Origin: an uncultured Clostridia bacterium | GTDB taxonomy: Bacteria; Bacillota; Clostridia; RGIG6154 | Reading direction: 5' to 3' | Assembly (NCBI GenBank): GCA_934457515.1 | Contig: CAKSHV010000044.1 | Coordinates: 1 to 8,918, forward strand | DNA length: 8,918 bases | Shown: positions 6,656 through 8,918 of the stretch, piece by piece | How positions within the stretch are numbered: the first letter of the stretch is position 1 | Layout: each line of letters starts with the position of its first letter | Position numbers and translations under genes: made by a program | The notes under the pieces: generated by a model | What the model was told of the DNA's origin: nothing | What the model saw: the letters and a program-made list of their open reading frames with translations, nothing else | The model's database searches: none

Positions 6656-6686
6656 ACTCCGCCGCAAAAAGCGGCGGAGTATTTTT
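6656..6686 (+). terminator. Intrinsic terminator after tadA
   Basis: ACTCCGCCGC (6656-6665) pairs perfectly with GCGGCGGAGT (6671-6680) around an AAAAA loop. ATTTTTAT follows. This is a strong GC-rich stem 5 nt after the tadA stop. Confidence 0.92.
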
Positions 6687-6737
6687 ATGTCGACGCGCGG
6701 AATGTGCACCTAAAAAAGTTTTGGCCCAAATGGGCAT

Positions 6738-6767
6738 CGTGAAATGTAGACGCAGTCACATTTCACG
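6738..6767. repeat. Perfect 10-bp inverted repeat
   Basis: CGTGAAATGT (6738-6747) and ACATTTCACG (6758-6767) are exact reverse complements. The 10-nt loop can add a further GAC/GTC pairing after a bulged A. No T-run follows on either strand, so it is not a normal intrinsic terminator. Confidence 0.75.
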
Positions 6768-6791
6768 AAAAAGGAAAACCAGCGGAGCAGC

Positions 6792-6819
6792 GTTTGGCTT
6801 TTTAATAAAAAAGCCAAAC
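6792..6819. repeat. Perfect 12-bp inverted repeat
   Basis: GTTTGGCTTTTT (6792-6803) pairs exactly with AAAAAGCCAAAC (6808-6819) around the loop AATA. AGCAG (6786-6790) and CTGCT (6829-6833) could lengthen the stem across an internal loop. No U-tract follows the stem on either strand. Confidence 0.75.
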
Positions 6820-6861
6820 ATGCGCAGTCTGCTTTGACGCGGCGCGCGTTGTGCGCCCTTT

Positions 6862-6924
6862 AAAAAATCCCGCAATCCACGCGGCCAAAAAAATGCCATG
6901 CGGATTGCGGGATTTCGTTTTTTT
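6862..6924 (-). terminator. Intrinsic terminator of the PBP/HisRS-like operon
   Basis: AAATCCCGCAATCC (6865-6878) pairs perfectly over 14 bp with GGATTGCGGGATTT (6902-6915). The 23-nt loop can form an inner GGC/GCC stem. On the minus strand it is followed by a run of Ts (the A-run 6862-6867). A T-run at 6918-6924 on the other side may let it work in both directions. It lies 13 nt past the stop of the HisRS-like gene. Confidence 0.85.
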
Positions 6925-6928
6925 ATTT

Positions 6929-7771
6929 TTATTTGGCTGTGCCAAGCAGACGGTCAAGCGTAGTTTCCGCCGTTTCGCCCGACTGAATATTTTTCATAAC
7001 CACTTTGTTGTCCCCCGCCCATACAAGGGTCGGAATTCCTTTCAAGTTGCAGTATTCCTCCGCTTCATACATGCTGCCGCCCGAAATAAATCCTTCGGTT
7101 TTTAACCCCTGTCTGCGCAGTCCGAACGCAACCTGATATGCCGTGTCCGGCATATCAGACGCCACAAGCACCACCGGAACCGGCTCTTTTAAATCTTTTC
7201 CGCCTTTTTTATGGTCCAAAATGCTAAGCATATCCATTTGAAGCACCACGTCCGCGCCGTTTCTGTATCCGCAGCACAGCACTTTTTCCCCCGCTGTGCA
7301 GCGAAAGAAAATACCGCTTGCCTTTTCTTCTTTTTCGGTTAAATCCACCGTGATATACTGCTCTGCAATACCATAACCCGAAAGCAAATCGCACACCGCG
7401 CTCACATCAAAAAGTGCGTCCGACTCCTCGTCCATTTCATCAATCAAAGACGGTGCGCCGCAAACCGGATAGGTTTTTTGGAGGGCGCTGTTTCCGATTT
7501 TTAAAACAAAATCGTCAATTTTCGCGCCGAGCAGAGCATTTACCGCCGCTGCCATGATTTCGGCATCTGCCGCAAGATTTTTTTCTCCCAAAAGGCAAGC
7601 CGTAATGCATGTGCCCGATTTAGTGTAATACCGAAACGGATACAGCACATCCTCCTGCGGCGCGCCGCTGTCCGACACAATCTCGTCATAGGTAAACGAC
7701 TCCAAAGCCCCCGTTATTTTGCTTTCCAGCTCTCGTTTTAACATGGTATTTGCTTTTGATAAATATGCCAT
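6929..7771 (-). CDS. Degenerate histidyl-tRNA synthetase/HisZ-like protein
   Basis: A 280-aa protein that appears to be a shortened HisRS paralogue, far below the roughly 420 aa of HisRS. Seen: residues 12-35 match the first helix and strand of the class II core. DAEIMAAAVNALLG (69-82) with FVLKIGNS (88-95) matches the HisRS segment DAEVIAL...LKINS. SGIFFRCTAGEKVLCCGYRNG lies at 152-172 where HisRS and HisZ have DYYTG...GGRYDGL. Residues 197-280 (VPVVLVAS... GLKTEGFISGG... VVMKNIQSGE) resemble the HisRS anticodon-binding domain. Motif 2, the RGLDYY histidine motif and the motif 3 arginine are missing or unrecognisable, so synthetase activity is unlikely. HisZ, the regulator of short-form HisG, is the nearest known non-catalytic relative, but it normally lacks the anticodon-like domain and no his genes are seen. 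GGGAGAGG (7782-7789), 10 nt upstream, fixes the start. It lies 35 nt after the PBP gene. Confidence 0.6.
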   Translation of the reverse strand: MAYLSKANTMLKRELESKITGALESFTYDEIVSDSGAPQEDVLYPFRYYTKSGTCITACLLGEKNLAADAEIMAAAVNALLGAKIDDFVLKIGNSALQKTYPVCGAPSLIDEMDEESDALFDVSAVCDLLSGYGIAEQYITVDLTEKEEKASGIFFRCTAGEKVLCCGYRNGADVVLQMDMLSILDHKKGGKDLKEPVPVVLVASDMPDTAYQVAFGLRRQGLKTEGFISGGSMYEAEEYCNLKGIPTLVWAGDNKVVMKNIQSGETAETTLDRLLGTAK

Positions 7772-7806
7772 TTTTTAAATTCCTCTCCCGTAAAACGGTT
7801 TATTTT

Positions 7807-8918
7807 CTACTGTAACCAGCTTTTTATCACTTCGCGCGCAATCGGTGCCGCACTCGCGCCACCGCCCGCACCGCCGTGCTCTAAAACCACCGCCACGGCT
7901 ATAGTCGGATTCTCAGCAGGCGCAAACCCGATGAACCACGAATGGTCACTCATGTCCGCTCCCGTTTCCGCCGTGCCCGTTTTGCCCGCAACCGTAACGC
8001 CGCTGATTGCCGCATTTTTGCCCGTGCCGTTCTGCACAACGTTTATCATATATTCCCGAAGAGTTGCGGCGGTTGACGGCTCCAAAACTCTGCCCAAAAT
8101 GGCACTTTTGCCCGAAACCGTTACAATACCGTTGCTGCCCACCGATTTTTCGGTGATGTACGGCTGCATCATCACGCCGCGGTTCGCAACCGCCGCGCAC
8201 ACCATCGCCATATGAAGAGGCGTTACCAAAACCTTGCCCTGTCCGATTGCAGCCGATGCAACCTCTGTTTTGCTCATCTTTCCGCTGTACCCGAAGTCGG
8301 ACGGCTCGGTGTACAGTTCAAATTTTTCGTTTTGATTCAGCATAAATTTCTTCGCATAGCTTTTCATAATGTCCTCGCCGAGCTCCAACCCAAGCTCGAT
8401 AAATGCCGCATTGCTCGAAACGCCGAACGCCTGTTTTAAATTGATATCGCCGTACGCCCTTTTGTGCGCATTATTAAAGGTTTTGCCGTCTACTTCAATT
8501 TTGCCCTCGTCATGAAACTCCATGTTTTCCAAACCGTTTTCAATCGCCGCTCCCGCCCAAATGGTTTTCATGGTCGAACCCGGCGCATACAAGCCGCGCG
8601 TTGCACGCGGCAAAAACGGCGCGTTTTCATTTGCCGAAAGGGAATCCCAATTTTTAGAAAGCGCATCGTCCGTCGGGTCGAAATTGGGATAGGAATACAG
8701 GCACAAAACCTCGCCGGTTGCCGGCTCTATGGCAACCACCGCGCCCGTGTTCTTCCCAAGCATCTCACTCGCCCGCTTCTGCAGCTTGTGCGAAACGGTT
8801 AAATGCAGTGTTTCGCCCGTTTTTTCGCCCTTAAGCGAAAAGGTGGTAAACCCCGACATGCCCGCCAAATTTTTGTTATAGTTCAGTTCTAACTGCGATT
8901 TTCCGTACACTCTTGAGT
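7807..8918 (-). CDS. Class B penicillin-binding protein, D,D-transpeptidase (5' end beyond window)
   Basis: Cross-links peptidoglycan outside the membrane by transpeptidation; acylated by beta-lactams. Only the C-terminal part is present: the frame stays open to the window edge, so the codon GTG 8910 is probably internal and the N-terminal membrane anchor is missing. Counting GTG 8910 as residue 1: the end of the dimerisation region (about 1-35) resembles FtsI/PbpA proteins (LELNYNKNLAG). The transpeptidase domain follows with the nucleophile motif S112-T-M-K115 in LYAPGSTMK, the SSN motif at 165-167 (GVSSNAAF), and K310-T-G in VAGKTGTAET. All three active-site motifs are intact. The sequence most resembles PbpA/FtsI-type enzymes of elongation, division or sporulation; I cannot say which. 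The HisRS-like gene follows 35 nt downstream, probably in one operon. Confidence 0.93.
   Translation of the reverse strand, partial: SRVYGKSQLELNYNKNLAGMSGFTTFSLKGEKTGETLHLTVSHKLQKRASEMLGKNTGAVVAIEPATGEVLCLYSYPNFDPTDDALSKNWDSLSANENAPFLPRATRGLYAPGSTMKTIWAGAAIENGLENMEFHDEGKIEVDGKTFNNAHKRAYGDINLKQAFGVSSNAAFIELGLELGEDIMKSYAKKFMLNQNEKFELYTEPSDFGYSGKMSKTEVASAAIGQGKVLVTPLHMAMVCAAVANRGVMMQPYITEKSVGSNGIVTVSGKSAILGRVLEPSTAATLREYMINVVQNGTGKNAAISGVTVAGKTGTAETGADMSDHSWFIGFAPAENPTIAVAVVLEHGGAGGGASAAPIAREVIKSWLQ

Larger units (their letters stand above)
6687..6862. other. Non-coding hairpin island between two convergent terminators
   Basis: About 175 bp with no credible gene. It lies beyond the tadA terminator on the plus strand and beyond the terminator of the minus-strand PBP/HisRS-like operon, so neither neighbour needs it. 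Its contents, from left to right, are a GCCC-AAAT-GGGC hairpin (6724-6735), a 10-bp hairpin (6738-6767), a 12-bp hairpin (6792-6819) and a GGCGC/GCGCC pair (6841-6857). CGCAGTC occurs at 6751-6757 and again at 6823-6829. No good promoter was found inside on either strand. It may be a small structured RNA, a miniature repeat element, or simply folded spacer. Confidence 0.5.
6692..6867. repeat. Imperfect direct repeat at both edges of the hairpin island
   Basis: The left copy (6692-6717) reads GACGCG, CGG, then GTGCACC, T and an A-run. The right copy (6836-6867) reads GACGCG, GCGCGCG, then GTGCGCC, CTTT and an A-run. They share order and most bases, with about 6 nt of insertion in the right copy. 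This could mark a mobile or duplicated element, or be coincidence in GC-rich spacer. Confidence 0.3.

Noticed and set aside
6293..6709. 138-codon open frame on the minus strand
   Set aside because: It is antisense to tadA and its terminator, rich in Cys, Phe and Arg as shadow frames are, and has no start signals.
6834..6864. TTGACG followed by TTTAAA as a plus-strand promoter in the hairpin island
   Set aside because: The spacer is too long at 19 bp, the -10 match is poor, and it would fire directly into a terminator.
6929..7771. Calling the minus-strand gene a functional histidyl-tRNA synthetase (hisS)
   Set aside because: It is about 140 residues too short and lacks recognisable motif 2, histidine loop and motif 3 residues.
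8464..8802. 112-codon open frame on the plus strand
   Set aside because: It is antisense to the transpeptidase domain of the PBP and very Arg-rich; the PBP frame has all catalytic motifs.
8908..8910. GTG 8910 as the true start of the PBP gene
   Set aside because: The frame remains open upstream to the window edge, and the protein would lack the membrane anchor and most of the dimerisation domain, so the gene is cut by the window.

Overview
The window looks like chromosomal core DNA from a Gram-positive Firmicute, most likely an anaerobic member of the Clostridia. The evidence is strong AGGAGG-type ribosome binding sites, sigma-A promoters with TTGACA/TATAAT-like boxes, a PrsA-like lipoprotein, a RelQ-type small alarmone synthetase, and an ECF sigma factor paired with a zinc-finger anti-sigma factor. 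Base composition and codon use look even by eye, and no transposase, integrase, phage gene, tRNA, rRNA or CRISPR array was seen.

Left part, plus strand (1-1830): a PpiC/PrsA-like lipoprotein foldase, then a RelQ/YjbM-type (p)ppGpp synthetase ending at an intrinsic terminator. A second, bidirectional hairpin follows and closes the convergent minus-strand operon.

Middle part, minus strand (1836-5255), in transcription order: an ECF sigma factor (GTG start) overlapping a membrane anti-sigma factor, then rpsB (ribosomal protein S2) and tsf (EF-Ts). The sigma operon has a perfect sigma-A consensus promoter. rpsB has its own good promoter and a leader of about 115 nt with possible structure. No convincing terminator separates the sigma operon from rpsB.

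Right-middle, plus strand (5259-6686): rsmA (16S rRNA dimethyltransferase) and tadA (tRNA wobble adenosine deaminase), 1 nt apart, ending in a strong terminator. The rsmA promoter lies back to back with the sigma operon promoter; their -35 boxes are 3 bp apart.

A non-coding island (6687-6862), enclosed by two convergent terminators, carries several perfect hairpins and an imperfect direct repeat at its edges. It is the least explained stretch here.

Right end, minus strand (6865-8918): the 3' part of a class B penicillin-binding protein transpeptidase (5' end outside the window), then a shortened, degenerate histidyl-tRNA-synthetase/HisZ-like protein that appears to lack the catalytic motifs. 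Most of the window is ordinary translation and envelope housekeeping. The HisRS-like pseudoenzyme, the hairpin island, the rpsB leader and the RelQ allosteric-site changes deserve a second look.
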